A DNA stretch of 64,000 nucleotides from Symbiodinium natans (GCA_905221605.1 CAJNDS010000458.1:553703-617702); one strand, 5' to 3'. Numbered from the stretch's first letter, positions 48,748 to 59,082 are shown. Numbers and translations: made by a program. The notes: generated from the letters alone by a model not told the origin.

Positions 48748-51464
48748 GTCTCATGGTTTAGGGCTTAGGGTTTAGGGTTTAGGAATCCTAGAATGTGGGG
48801 GTTTCCGAAATAAGGGGTACCTTTTGGGGTCCTTATTACAAGGGAATACTATTTGTGGGACGCTATTAGGGGTGCCCTATTTTCGTATACCAAAGCGTGG
48901 GTTTGGAGTTTAGGGATTCAGTGCTTCGGGTGGCGGACTCGAAAGCCTCTACCCCAGAATTCTTGGAGGGGGGGGGTTTAGGGTGTAGAGCTCAGAGTGC
49001 CACCCTAAACCCTTACACCTTCACTCGCTAGTTCCCGAATTCTCTACGCATAGCCAGTAAGCACATCCCTTACAATTCCGCCCCGGTCCCCTGTTCTTAA
49101 CCGGGGGGGGGGTTCAAGAGGGGTAACCTTAGGGAACCTTAGGGAACCTTAGGGAACCTTAGGGAACCTTAGGGAACCTTAGGGAACCTTAGGGAACCTT
49201 AGGGAACCTTAGGGAACCTTAGGGAGCCTTAGGGAGCCTTAGGGAGCAGTGGAGAGTAATAAGGAACCTTGGGTTACATACCCCCTCTGAACTCCCGTCC
49301 CTTAAGGAACCTAAACCCTCAACCCTAAACCCTAAACCCTAAACCGTAAACCCTAAAGGCCGTCCCTTAAAGAACCTAAAGCCTCAGGATCGTCTTCGTC
49401 GAGGGAACCTGAGCGCGCCACCTCGCCGGAGCTCGTCCAGCTTCATGGGCCCTGAACACACGACCAGACTAGAGTTGGGTTTAGGGTTTAGGGTTTATAG
49501 GGTTTAGGGTTTAGGGTTTAGGGTTTGGGGTTTAGGGTTTAGGGTTTAGGGTTTAGGGACTAGAGGGCTTATGTAGGGTGTCTAGGGCTAAACGGGTTGA
49601 GGGTTTAGGGTTTAGACCCAAGATCAGTTGAAGATTTTGTAGTTTTTATTTAGGGCTTTCCGGGTTGATTGTAGGGCTAATTGGGCGTATGTGGCACGTA
49701 TGGCGTATAGGGCGTAGACGTGGTGGGCCAGTGGTACTGGTACCCTTTTGCCTTTCTTTTTTTGTTCTAGGTTCTGCGAAAAAGTAACCTACCCCAAAAA
49801 GGGTACCCTTTTTATTCCTAGGTTCCTCCTGCGTCTAGCCAAGTATGGGGTCCTAAACCCTAAACCCTAAACCCTAAACCCTAAACCCTTAACATACCAA
49901 GTATAGGCCGTATAGGGTTCAGGGTTCAGGGGCAGAACAGCGGCTCTGCCAGCGCAGATGGCTGCGAGGAGAAAGAGCCCAATTCGGTTTAGAGCTTAGG
50001 GCTTAGGGCTTAGGGTTAACCCTAAACCCTACAACCCTAAACCCTAAACCCAGTGTTTAGGGTTATTGCTGCCGGGTGTAGGACTTTAGGGTTCTTGGAG
50101 GCTTTTAGGGCCTCGGGTTTTCCGAGAGCTGGGGCTTAAGGCTCACAGCCAGGAGTGCATTCTGAGGCCTTGGGATATCTCATTCAAAGGAGTTTGCTTC
50201 CCTGGGTTTTGGAGTACTATACTTTAATACCACTCTTTTTGGTTCTAAGTTCCTACTATAGCTACTTATGCCTAAAAAGTATATTTTTTCCAGGGTCTAC
50301 TCGAAAGTATTAAGTAGGGTTCCAAGAAGCCCTTCTAGAAGGCAGCAGGGGCTGAGCCATGACTTTCTGTTGAGCAAGCCCTAAAGAAGGCCCTATAGGG
50401 TTTAGGGTTTAGGCTCCAGAGATCAGGGTTCAGGGTTTAGGGTTTAGGGTTTGAGAACAACCGGCACCCCCGCAGGCCCAAGATCTCCATACCCGAAGGC
50501 CCTACTTCCCCCAAAAGCCTGGGATCGTTCGTCTACTGACGACGCAGGGGCCCCCCGTCTCAGTAGTACCTTAAGCAAGAAATCCCAGCTTTCTGGGCAA
50601 CCTAGAACCCCTAAATCCCACACCCAGAGGCTCAGCCCTTGCTTCCCCGAGGCCTGATGTTTTAAAGCATGCAGAGTTCAGGGGTCTCTAGGGCTGTAAC
50701 TCGACGGGGCGAGAGGTACTTCATCATCGTCATGGAGTACTGCCCTGCTGGCGACCTCAAGGAGGGAAAGGGCTTCATCGAGGTCTCAAGAGGCCAAGCC
50801 GTGTCTCCCCAAATTCTCAACTCATGGCCCAAGCACCCCCAAAGCAAGATCGGCTATGAGGGTTTCTGGGTCCTGACGTGATTTGCGCTGACTATTTGCC
50901 TCGGCAAAAAAATCTTAAGAGCTCCATACCCCGGGAAGCGGAACGAACTATCGACTATAGGTGATGTGCTTGTGAAGAACCCAAGTCAAAAAGGCCCTCC
51001 GAGCTTCCTGCAGCGGACGCGCGAGAACCCTCACAAAGCCCAAAGCCTCTCATCCCGAGCCATTTAACCCATCAACCTCATCACCCCAAAGCCTGAACAC
51101 CCTAAACCCTAATCACCCTAAACGCCCTAAACTCTAATCACCCTAATCACCCTAAAGCCCATTCACCCTAAACCCTAATCACCCTGATCACCCAAAACCC
51201 TAAACACCCTAAACCACAAACCCTCAACCCCAAGCCCATCGAGGAGAAGATTGAGCTCGACTTCTTGAGTTTCACAGAGGCCGTTGAATGCACATCCGAG
51301 CGGACTGAAAGAACCCAAATGAATCCCCAATAAGAAGGCCACAGGATCTCGGGTTTCGGGGGGGTAGGGTTCTGGCAGGTGCTATGGTTTGGCTGTGGGC
51401 AATGGTTTCGGTGTAGGCTTGGTTGTAGGATGATAATTCCGTGATTTGTTTTTCTCCACCCCTC

Positions 51465-51509
<45 letters not shown>

Positions 51510-53291
51510 ACTTCTGCTCAGAAGCTGTGACTGGATGTTCACATCGCAGTAGCCGGCCCCACTTGTCATAGCAAGCGCTGTACTGCCTCCTCAAGCCCCA
51601 ATGGGTTTGAGTTCGTTCCTTTGGCTTTGGGGACTTTTCGGGCTTGGGCTTTGGGGTACCTAGGCTTGTGAGTTTCGGGTTTAGCACTCTATAGGGTTTA
51701 GGGTTGACGGTTTAGGGTTTAGGGTTTAACGGTTTTGCTGGGCATCCTCCCCTGAGCAGGAGTGGATTCGGACCATCTTTGCGCAGCTTCTGCAGGCCTT
51801 CGGGTTGTGTGCTTTTTATGTTTCTTTGAAGGGCCGTTTAGGGTTTAGGGTCAGGGTTTAGGGTTTGGGGTTTGGGGATTCTGCGGGTCTTGGGGCCTAT
51901 AGGCTTTTGGGCTCTAGCGGGGGTTTAGGGCTTTGGTGCTTCGCGGCTTCGGGATTTTGGTTGGCCCTTGAGGCGCTTTATTGCGGGGCTTCCGGATGGT
52001 GAGGGGTTTATAGAGTAGGATTCCGGGTTTGATAACTGCTGCGCGCAGCACCATTCAGAAGGGTCCTAAGCGGTTTTGCAGAGTCCACAGACCGAAAACA
52101 CCAGAGCAGCTAGGGTCCAAGGCGCTGCCCCGGTTGCCCCGACACCCTGGAACCAAAACCCTAAACCTAAACATCCGAAACCTTATGCCCTCAAGCCCTC
52201 AAGCCCCCCCTCTGTCCGCGACTTCAGCCGGCGGTTCAACCCAACACCCAATCCGGGATCCTAAACCCTAAGCCCCAAACCCGAAACCCTATTACCAAAC
52301 CCTCAACCCTAAAACCTGCACCTTGCATCCTGAACACCCGAAACCTGCATCCAACCCGAGAACAAAGCCCCGAAAACCCCCCGACTTCTGCACCCTCGAC
52401 CCTTTACATCCCAAACCCCCTGCATCCTCAACCCCCCAAATGGCCCCCAAACTAAAGCCCAAGACCTACCACCCGACTTGGGCAGAGGCGGTTCAATATC
52501 TCCACAGCAAGAACGTCATCCATCGCGACTTGAAGCCAGGGCCCGCAACCCCTGAAACCTGAAAGGGTTTAGGGTTTAGGGTTTAGGGTTTTGGGGTTTG
52601 GGGTTTTGGGTTTAGGGTTGAGCAAGCCCTAGATCGCAAACCCTAGACCCCAAATCCCAAGCCCGAAACCTCAATTACACTCCCGATGCTCGGCAAGAGT
52701 ATCTGGAGTTTGGAGCTTAGTTAGGAAGTCATGGCTTGAGTGCGCTGGGAAGTTTTTGTCTTAGTGGGCTCCATTAGGGGGTTTAGGACTTGAGCAGGGC
52801 GCCTGTTCATGCGATCTTCAACGAGCTTCTTTACCAGCCGCAACCATGTGAAGAACAGCTGCGTGAACAAGCTTTGGCCTTTGCTAGAAGCAACGATGCT
52901 CTCGAGGCCTTTTGCTGAGGCCTTAGTGGCGAAGAGAAAGGGGGTACCCTTCTGGATCACTTTGCCACCGCCTTCATGGCCCGAAGAGTCGCTGATGTTG
53001 CATCGGGCTCGGATGAGAACGTCACGGGGGCAGAGGTGGAACGATGGTGACGTCGATGGTGCAGAAGGCTCCTCTTGAGGCCACGAGTTGAAGAGGCAGT
53101 CGTCCGAAACGTCACAGGGTTTAGGGTTTAGCTCTAGGGTGTTGGGGTTTAGGGTTTAGGGTTTAGGGTTTGGGGTTTAGGTTTTAGGGTTTAGGGTCTA
53201 GGGTTTTAGGTTTCGGTGTCAGGGGCGGTTCAGGTGCATGGGCCCTGAGATCCGGACGTCCCTTTGAAGGCTCTTGGACTCCGCAGATTTC

Positions 53292-53331
<40 letters not shown>

Positions 53332-56300
53332 GACAAACTATTTGTTAAAGCCTAAAGCAAAAAACACATATATGTATATACACACATATACATAATATAT
53401 GTATATATACACACAGAAATGAGATAAAGTTGAGAAGCCAGCACCGTAAGCACCAATGATAAACTCTGAGCCCCTAAGCCGTAGAACCCTAAGACACGGC
53501 TTCTGAAGCTCAGCTGAGCCAAAGCCCCCAGAACGTGGGGGGGCTGCCCTTTTTTTGAGGTTTCGGGCCCAAGTGTATCTTGATGAGGCCGGCCATTTTT
53601 TGTGGTTATCCTTACTTAGCCAATAGTTGAAGTTTAAGCTTTTTGGGTTTCCCTATGTAGTAGGAATGATTAAGTTTGGCTTTCTCATTTTTTCTTTTGT
53701 GTCTTGGTTATTGGAGAAGCAAGTATCTTACAGGATACTTGGAAGGTGCAGGAGAGCTGAGTAGGTGTTTAGCGATTCCGCTTTCGAGTTTAGGGGTTAG
53801 GGCTTGTGACTTCACGGTTTCTAGGGTTTGAGACGCTACGCAATGCCCATGTGCTAACTATAGGATTTGTTCTGCGTATTTCTTGTATTGTTTGTATAAG
53901 CTTAAGGAAATTTTCAACATGTTGTGCATTGTGGTTCTAAGCAGAGAGTATAGAGAGAACGAACGTACGCTCTCGGCCGTAAAACAATTGCAGGTTTCTA
54001 GGGTTCCTAAGCGAGCGGGGTTCAAGGGGGGTAGGTACCTCAGCTCTTAAGTGGCAACTTTTAAACTTTTTTTCTGAAAGGGGTGGGCTGGCTCAAAAAA
54101 AGGCTCTATAGATCCCTACAGGCCCTACACCCTACCCCCCCGAGCCCTAAGTCCTAAACCCTGAACCGAACCTTACAGGCCCAGGCCCTGAAAACCCAAA
54201 ACCCTAAAACCTCAACCCCAAAACCCTAAACCGAACCATAAACCTTAAAACAACCCTAAACCCTTCCTGTCATGTTCGGCGGCCGCTGCCAACTTCAGGC
54301 ACCACGAGGCACCAGGGTTTAGGGCTGTGGGGTTTATAGGGTTTAGGGCGCGTGGTTGCCGATCAGGCAGCTGCCGGGGGGTGTGGTGACCGTTCAGGTC
54401 GCTGCCCTCCCTAGGGGTTTAGGTTTTCCAGGGGTTCTAGGGTCTTAGCCCTAACCCCCCCAAGCAGTAGCCCAATAGCCCCAAGCCGAATATAAGCCAA
54501 ACCCTAAGCCCTAAACCCTTAACCCCTTAACCCCTAAGGGTACTTAGCTAAGTGGCGGCACCACTTAGACAAGTGTTAGGGTACGCTTATAATGTCCACT
54601 TAGCACACTTATAACTGCACTTATAACTGTGCTAAGTGCCCTAAGTACTTAGTAACTGCCGTGCGCCTCGAAGTAAACCCTAAACTCTACACCCTAAATC
54701 CTGTGCCCCAGATCAGGCCACCAAACGCACACCCTATAGCTGGAACTAGTAGAATTGTGAGGGTTGGGGTTTAGGGCATAGGGAACTTTAAATAATAAAA
54801 ACTAAGCCCGAAACCTTAACTCTAAGGCTATGATTCAGGGTATGTTTCGGGGTATGTTTGGCAGGCGGTCACTCAAGCTTAGAGCATGCCATTGCTGGAA
54901 ACATCCTTTTTTCCCCCGCCCCCCCCCCCCCCCACCCCCCACCCCCCGCCACAAATCTTAGGACTTGTGGTTGTCTAGACCCAGGAGTATCCTAGGTATA
55001 AAAAGGGTACCTATTTAATTTTGGTTGAGTTATAAGGGAGCCTAAACTCTAAATAAAGGGAATAATACTCCTGGTCCAAGTTGTTAAGGGCTTCTCCTAA
55101 CAGACCGTGACAGCCCAAGACCCCCACAAGCGGACCTTAACCGCGCCATCCTGCGCTGGGGGCGAAGAGCTCCGCCACGATGTAGCTGCGGCACTGCCGA
55201 GGGAGTTTAGGGTTTCGGGTTAGGGTTTAGGGTGTCGGGGTTTGGGTCCCTAAACCCTGGCCCTAAACCCTTAATTTAATGAAACTCTGAACGGGTTTAG
55301 GGTTTAGAGCTAAGGGTTAAGGGTTTAGGGTTCAGGGTTCAGGGTTTAGAGTTTAGGGTTTAGGGGTTTAGGGGTTTAGGGGTTTAGGGGTTTAGGGTTT
55401 AGGCTTTAGGGTTTAGGGTTTAGGCTTTAGGGTTTAGGGTTCAGGGTTTAGGGTTTAGGGGTTTAGGGTTTAGGGGTTAGGGTTTTAGGGTTTAGGGTTG
55501 AGGGTTGAGGGTTCAGGGTTTTGGGTGTAGGGTTTAGGGTTTAGACCTCCCCTCAATGCCTGAGACCCTAAGACCCCAAGCCCGACAAAACCCGACAAAA
55601 CTCCGGACACAAGCCCTATACTATTTTCTTGAAACCCTATAAGCCAAAAACCCTAAACCCTAGACTCTGTCAGATCCGATCAGCCCGCGCCAGCGCGACC
55701 TCCGAAGGAGCGGTTTGGGTTTGGGGTTTAAGGTCTAGGGTTTCAGGGTCACAGGGTTATGTACGGGTTGCACGCCCCTTCGTTTAATTAGGGGTTCAGG
55801 GTCTTTGGCCTTCAGGGTTTAGAGGCGTTCGGGGTTAGGGTCTAGGGTTTCAGGGTCACATTTTCACCCAATGCCTCACAGGCGCAAGCCCGGCCCCTAA
55901 ACCAAAAACCTTAAACTTCCCGTGCTCGAAAACCCCAAGCCCCAAACTGCAGACTTCCTCCCTGGGTTGGGTTTCCGGTTTCAGGGTTTGGCGCCCGCCT
56001 AATTATAAATATGTTCCGGCCCGGGCGAATTTCAGAATTAGGGGGGTAATTTTGGTATGAGGGGGGAAGGAATCTTGACGTTATATGGGCTTATATGCAG
56101 GCTTCACTCAGGCTTGACTCAGACATTGCAGAAACAGGGCCCAAGCTCGTGGCACACGCGGGACTGTTGCATTCCCTGACTACCCTAAACCCTAAACCTA
56201 AATTAACCCTAAACCCTAAACCCCCAACCCTAAACCCTCAACCCTAAACCCTACCCTAAACCCTCAACTTAACCCTTCTAAGTCTATTCGCTTGCAGGCA

Positions 56301-58900
56301 GCCCAAATTAGGGTATAGAGTTTAGGCTGTACTTTGCTTCGCGGGGCTTCAGAGTCTTGAGTTTAGGGTTGGGTTTATAGAGGTGTAGGTATCTTAGACC
56401 CATAGGGTTTAGGGTTTAGGCCCAACTCATGAAGCCCGGATTGTAGGGACCCTCTACTGGGTTAAGTTTCACCCCATGCCTCACAAGCGCAAGCCCTCGA
56501 AGCGCAAAGAGCACCAGAAATCGCGGCCTGGGTCACAGCTCCGCAGTGCGGGCCACCGCGACCTTGTGCCTTGGCATTTGATGTGGGAACTTTTTTTAAC
56601 AATAGGGTTTAGGGTTTAAAGGGTTTAGGGGTTTAGGGGGGTGTAGGGTTCGCTTCAGCTGAGGCGCAAGCGGTCCAGGAGCGCGAAGCTGCTCAGGCCG
56701 CTGGGCCTGAAATCTTTGGCTTAGGCTTTAAATTTAGGGTTTAGGGTTTATGGGTTTAGGGTTTATGGGTTTAGGGTTTCGCTTAAACCCTAAACCCTAA
56801 ACCCTAAACCCTGAAACCCTTAAACCCTAAACCGTAAACCCTAAACCATTTAGGGCTTAAGCCTTCTTAATAGTCATAGCCATAGCACTCACCCCACCAG
56901 GCACTTTTTTTGGAGGCAGCCGAGCAGAACGAGCAGGCCGAGCAGCGCAAGAGAGACACGGAGCAAGCAGAAGCAAGGGTACGGCAAATGCAGCAGGAGC
57001 AACAGCAGGAACAGCTGCAGCAACAACAGCAGCAGAACGATCGGATCCAACAACAACTGCAGCAACAACAGCAGCAGACAAAACAGCAGACAGAGCAGCT
57101 CCAGCGGGAAATTCTGAGACTCTCGAGCGACCTCTCCAAGCAGAAGCAGCAGATGGAAGAGAAGGAGCAGGTTCCTATAAGGGAAATTTTAGTAAAAGGG
57201 TTTAGGGTTTAGTTTAGGGCTACAGTGTACCCTAAACCCTAAACCTTAAACCCTAAACCCTAAACCCTAAACCCTAAACCCTAAACCCTAAACCCTAAAC
57301 CCTAAACCCTAAACCCTAAACCCTAAACCTTACAGGTGGTGGCCAATGCTCGGCGTGCAAACGCACGCCGTGACGCCGAGCAAGAGGCTGCAGAGCGCAG
57401 ACGTCAAGAGGAAGCTCTGCATGCACGCCAGGTGCAGTTGGAAGCACGAGGGCGAGTGCCTGGGTCTCAATAATAAACTGGGCTTTGGAGTACTATACTT
57501 TAATACTTTTTTGGGTTCTGGGTTCCTTATATAGCTACTTATACCAAAAAAGTATATGCTTTTTTCCAGGGTCTACTCCAAAGCTAAGTAAACCACCCCC
57601 AGAGAGTCCCTATTAGACCTATTAAGGCCGGGGGGAGGGGGGATTGAATCGTCCCTCAACATGTAGTTGTCCTGTTGTGAGTGTGAGTGTGAGGGTGTTT
57701 AGGTGGACATAAAACCCGAAGACAGCCGTTAATGCTGTGGTATAAGGTATTAGGGCTAAAGCCTAAACCCGAAACCCGAAACCCGAAATCAGGTCATGGA
57801 TCTTCTGGGCGCCAGAAAGAAGATCTCGCTGGCAGAGGCCTGGGTCCGGGACATGGCGTCTGCCAGCGACGAGCTCTGGCACGCAGTCCACGCGACGCCT
57901 GGTTCGAAAACCCTAAACCCTAAATACCCTAAACCCTAAACCCTTTCCACTTTTGGGAGGGGTTCTCATCCCTTATGATAAGATGTAGGGCTCAGGGTTC
58001 AGGCGTGAGGGCTCAGGGTTTTGGGGGGCTTCGGGCCAGGAACGTTTTTAGGGTTAGGACTAGGGTTTAGGGCCAGGGTTGAGGGTTTAGGATTTAGGGC
58101 TGTTTAGGGTTTAAGGGCTTTAGGATTTAGGGGGTGCCCTGACCCCAGGTGCAGTGGGGAGGTCATGCCGACGCTCTGTACGTGGCTTCGAGTCGGTGGG
58201 GCTTTCAGATCCTCCCTTCTTTTGCTATTGCTGTCCAAGCCCTGGGGGACCATCGAAGCAGATCAGCAGGCTGTGCAGCTGGATGATATCTTCAGTCAAT
58301 CTTTGATTTGTTTGGGCTTGGGGTGTAGGGTATAGGGTTTAGGGTTTAGGGTTGAGGGTTTAGGGTTTAGGGTTTAGGGTTTTAGGGTTCAGGGTTTTGG
58401 GCTTGGGGTGTAGGGTATTATAGGGTTTAGGGTTGAGGGTTTAGGGTTTTAGGGCTTTAGGGTTTAGGGTTTTGCGTTTAGGGTGCAGGGTATAGGGTTT
58501 AGGGTTGAGGGTTTAGAGTTTAGGGTTTAGGGTTTTAGGGTGTAGGGCTTCCTGTGCCCTGGCCTAGGTGGCTCGAGCTGCTGGAAGCTATTTGGACGCA
58601 GGAGCTGGCCGAGGAGCCACGCCGTTTGGCCACTTCGAAATATTCAGCTTTAACAATGTATCATACTATGTAGCCTTGTCAATGTATTATACTATGTAGC
58701 CTGAATAATACCGCGTAGAAATTTCATGTTTTTGCTCCTAGGCAAAGGCTCTCCTGCTGAAGCATTTTCGCCTGGCCCATGAACGCGGAGCCGACGGCAG
58801 AAGTGCGTCTTCGAGGCCCCTGGTGCTGTCGGAGCGGCCGCAAGCGCCTGCTGACAGCAAAGTCCCCATTCCGCGGGCTCTGACCGGGCGAAAGCTGTAG
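48665..58900 (+). CDS. Protein kinase gene with Gln-rich coiled-coil tail
   Basis: Exons at 50714-50782, 51235-51279 and 52488-52540 together give the kinase hinge and catalytic loop: YFIIVMEYCPAGDL, then PIEEKIELDFLSFTE|AVQYLH, then SKNVIHRDLKP. The spacing between the aromatic residue of LDFL and HRDLKP is normal for Ser/Thr kinases, and the hinge is closest in style to the NEK group. Downstream exons (56659-57463) encode a long Gln/Glu/Arg coiled coil, and the last exon ends with TAG at 58898. NEK kinases often carry such C-terminal coiled coils, so one gene is the simplest reading. The P-loop, VAIK lysine and DFG exons were not found, so completeness is unproven. Exons at 48665 and 49936 are assigned by position only. 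Confidence 0.72.
48808..48893. mobile_element. Family D element
   Basis: TTTCCGAAATAAGGGGTACC ... GGTGCCCTATTTTCGTATAC, imperfect inverted ends. Confidence 0.65.
49131..49250. repeat. 10-bp tandem array AGGGAACCTT, 12 units
   Basis: Nine exact units then AGGGAGCCTT and AGGGAGCAGT variants. AAGGTTCCCT/AGGGAACCTT is itself an imperfect palindrome. Unrelated to the telomere-type unit. Confidence 0.97.
49728..49840. mobile_element. Family E element, copy 5
   Basis: GGCCAGTGGTACTGGTACCC ... GGGTACCCTTTTTATTCCTA then GGTTC, like the other E copies at the right end. Confidence 0.6.
49936..49986 (+). CDS. Candidate exon (NSGSASADGCEEKEPNS)
   Basis: Acceptor GGCAG, exactly 17 codons, donor GTTTAG. 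Acidic linker-like. Confidence 0.5.
50206..50306. mobile_element. Family C element, copy 3
   Basis: TTTTGGAGTACTATACTTTA ... TTTTTTCCAGGGTCTACTCG then AAA. Confidence 0.75.
50714..50782 (+). CDS. Kinase hinge exon (IVMEYCPAGDL)
   Basis: AG at 50712-50713 (or 50714-50715), frame RYFIIVMEYCPAGDLKEGKG then FIE, GT donor (GTCTCA); a GA donor after GDLK is possible. IVMEYCxxGDL is the hinge of Ser/Thr kinases. Confidence 0.85.
51235..51279 (+). CDS. Kinase exon (PIEEKIELDFLSFTE)
   Basis: Acceptor CCCAAG, 15 codons in phase 0, GC donor (GCCGTT). Joined to AVQYLHSKN at 52488 it gives the helix before the catalytic loop at correct spacing. Confidence 0.78.
51468..51510. repeat. CT microsatellite
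   Basis: CTCTCT run, inside a kinase intron; gives artefactual RERE frames on the minus strand. Confidence 0.95.
52488..52540 (+). CDS. Kinase catalytic-loop exon (HSKNVIHRDLKP)
   Basis: Acceptor GGCAGAG, AVQYLHSKNVIHRDLKP plus GG, GC donor (GCCCGC). HRDLKP carries the catalytic aspartate and lysine. The N-x-x-(I/V)-L-L continuation is not located. Confidence 0.88.
52787..53117 (+). CDS. Open island with two in-frame TGA codons
   Basis: From acceptor TTTAG (52786) the frame runs through NELLYQPQPCEEQLREQALA and FARSNDALEAFC, TGA (52916), GLSGEEKGGTLLDHFATAFM, ARRVADVASGSDENVTGAEV, TGA (53048), and on to a TTTAGGG tract at about 53117, with no TAA or TAG. It may be two exons with a missed junction, a pseudogene, or a recoded frame. 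GT follows the second block (53047). No family recognised. Confidence 0.45.
53120..55100. other. Mostly intronic or unassigned stretch of the kinase region
   Basis: Holds TTTAGGG units, about 37 G (53293-53329), a CA/TA microsatellite (53361-53412), unique AT-richer sequence 53560-54010, CCCTAAA units 54130-54260, an inverted-repeat element with CTAAGTGG/GTGCTAAGTGCC words (54538-54655) and an E-like element ending ACTCCTGGT (54985-55085). I could not find the missing kinase exons here. Confidence 0.5.
55104..55204 (+). CDS. Candidate exon (PPQADLNRAILRWGRRAPPR...)
   Basis: Acceptor CCTAACAG, frame RDSPRPPQADLNRAILRWGR then RAPPRCSCGTAEG, donor GTTTAGGG. Confidence 0.55.
55300..55550. repeat. 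Degenerate TTTAGGG tract of 250 bp
   Basis: TTTAGGG, TTCAGGG, GTTTAGGG and TTGAGGG units mixed. Confidence 0.95.
55674..55712 (+). CDS. Candidate exon (IRSARASATSEGA)
   Basis: Acceptor CTGTCAG, 13 codons, donor GTTTGG. Confidence 0.45.
56467..56582 (+). CDS. Candidate exon (MPHKRKPSKRKEHQKSRPGS...)
   Basis: AG at 56465-56466, frame FHPMPHKRKPSKRKEHQKSR then PGSQLRSAGHRDLVPWHL, GT donor at 56583. Very basic. A partial second copy of its start (CAATGCCTCACAGGCGCAAG) lies at 55868-55888. Confidence 0.5.
56659..56724 (+). CDS. Coiled-coil exon (AEAQAVQEREAAQAAG)
   Basis: Acceptor GCTTCAG, frame EAQAVQEREAAQAAGPEIFG then L, GC donor (GCTTTA). Confidence 0.6.
   Translation: MRRKRSRSAKLLRPLGLKSLA
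56916..57170 (+). CDS. Coiled-coil exon, 85 codons, Gln-rich
   Basis: AG at 56914-56915, open in phase 0 to a GT donor at 57171. Starts AAEQNEQAEQRKRDTEQAEA, has Q runs in the middle, and ends LSSDLSKQKQQMEEKEQ. Longest clean exon of the window. The antisense frames (Cys/Val-rich) are shadows. Confidence 0.82.
57171..57335 (+). other. Model telomere-repeat intron, 165 nt
   Basis: Between two firm coiled-coil exons. Starts GTTCCTATAAGG, then GGGTTTAGGGTTTAGTTTAGG (57198-57218), then about 100 bp of CCCTAAA units (57225-57332), ending TTACAG. It shows in one short piece the T-arm at the donor side and C-arm at the acceptor side. Confidence 0.85.
57336..57463 (+). CDS. Coiled-coil exon (ANARRDAEQEAAERRRQEEA)
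   Basis: Acceptor TTACAG, phase 0, VVANARRANARRDAEQEAAE, RRRQEEALHARQVQLEARGR, then VPG, GT donor (GTCTCA). A family C element (57483-57584) lies 20 nt into the next intron. Confidence 0.8.
57483..57584. mobile_element. Family C element, copy 4
   Basis: CTTTGGAGTACTATACTTTA ... TTTTTTCCAGGGTCTACTCC then AAAG. Confidence 0.8.
57793..57901 (+). CDS. Kinase-gene exon (VMDLLGARKKISLAEAWVRD...)
   Basis: Acceptor AATCAG after CCCGAAA units, frame VMDLLGARKKISLAEAWVRD then MASASDELWHAVHATP, donor GTTCGA. Confidence 0.7.
58149..58318 (+). CDS. Candidate exon or two exons (IEADQQAVQLDDIFSQ)
   Basis: Acceptor CCCCAG, one frame open through GEVMPTLCTWLRVGGAFRSS and KPWGTIEADQQAVQLDDIFS. GT/GC sites inside mean the true exons may be shorter. 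Confidence 0.5.
58568..58628 (+). CDS. Exon (WLELLEAIWTQELAEEPRRL)
   Basis: Acceptor GGCCTAG, frame WLELLEAIWTQELAEEPRRL, GC donor (GCCACT). Helical, fits the coiled-coil tail. A 26-bp direct repeat CAATGTATCATACTATGTAG / CAATGTATTATACTATGTAG follows at 58654-58702. Confidence 0.65.
58742..58900 (+). CDS. Terminal exon of the kinase/coiled-coil gene
   Basis: Acceptor GCTCCTAG, 52 codons, AKALLLKHFRLAHERGADGR, SASSRPLVLSERPQAPADSK, VPIPRALTGRKL, then TAG outside repeat sequence. No polyadenylation signal is evident. Confidence 0.78.
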   Translation, partial: AKALLLKHFRLAHERGADGRSASSRPLVLSERPQAPADSKVPIPRALTGRKL

Positions 58901-59082
58901 CTGGCAAGATGGGGACCCGAATGCTTCGGAAAATGCCAAAAACTTAGTCCCTCAGCCCTAAAACCTGCGCACAACAAAACTCTGAGTCCTACCCTCTATA
59001 AGTACTGTAAACCCTAAACCTGAACTCCCCTATCCGAAGCCCAAGGAGACATGGAAGTGCCCCCTCCCTAACCCTAAACTTC

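Noticed and set aside
51168-51687. RERERE-rich minus frames
   Set aside because: They come from the CT microsatellite.
56857-57139. Cys/Val-rich minus frames over 56.9-57.1 kb
   Set aside because: They are the antisense of the glutamine-rich coiled-coil exon.
58692-58977. Three overlapping minus frames
   Set aside because: They are the antisense of the terminal kinase-gene exon, which has a good acceptor and a stop.
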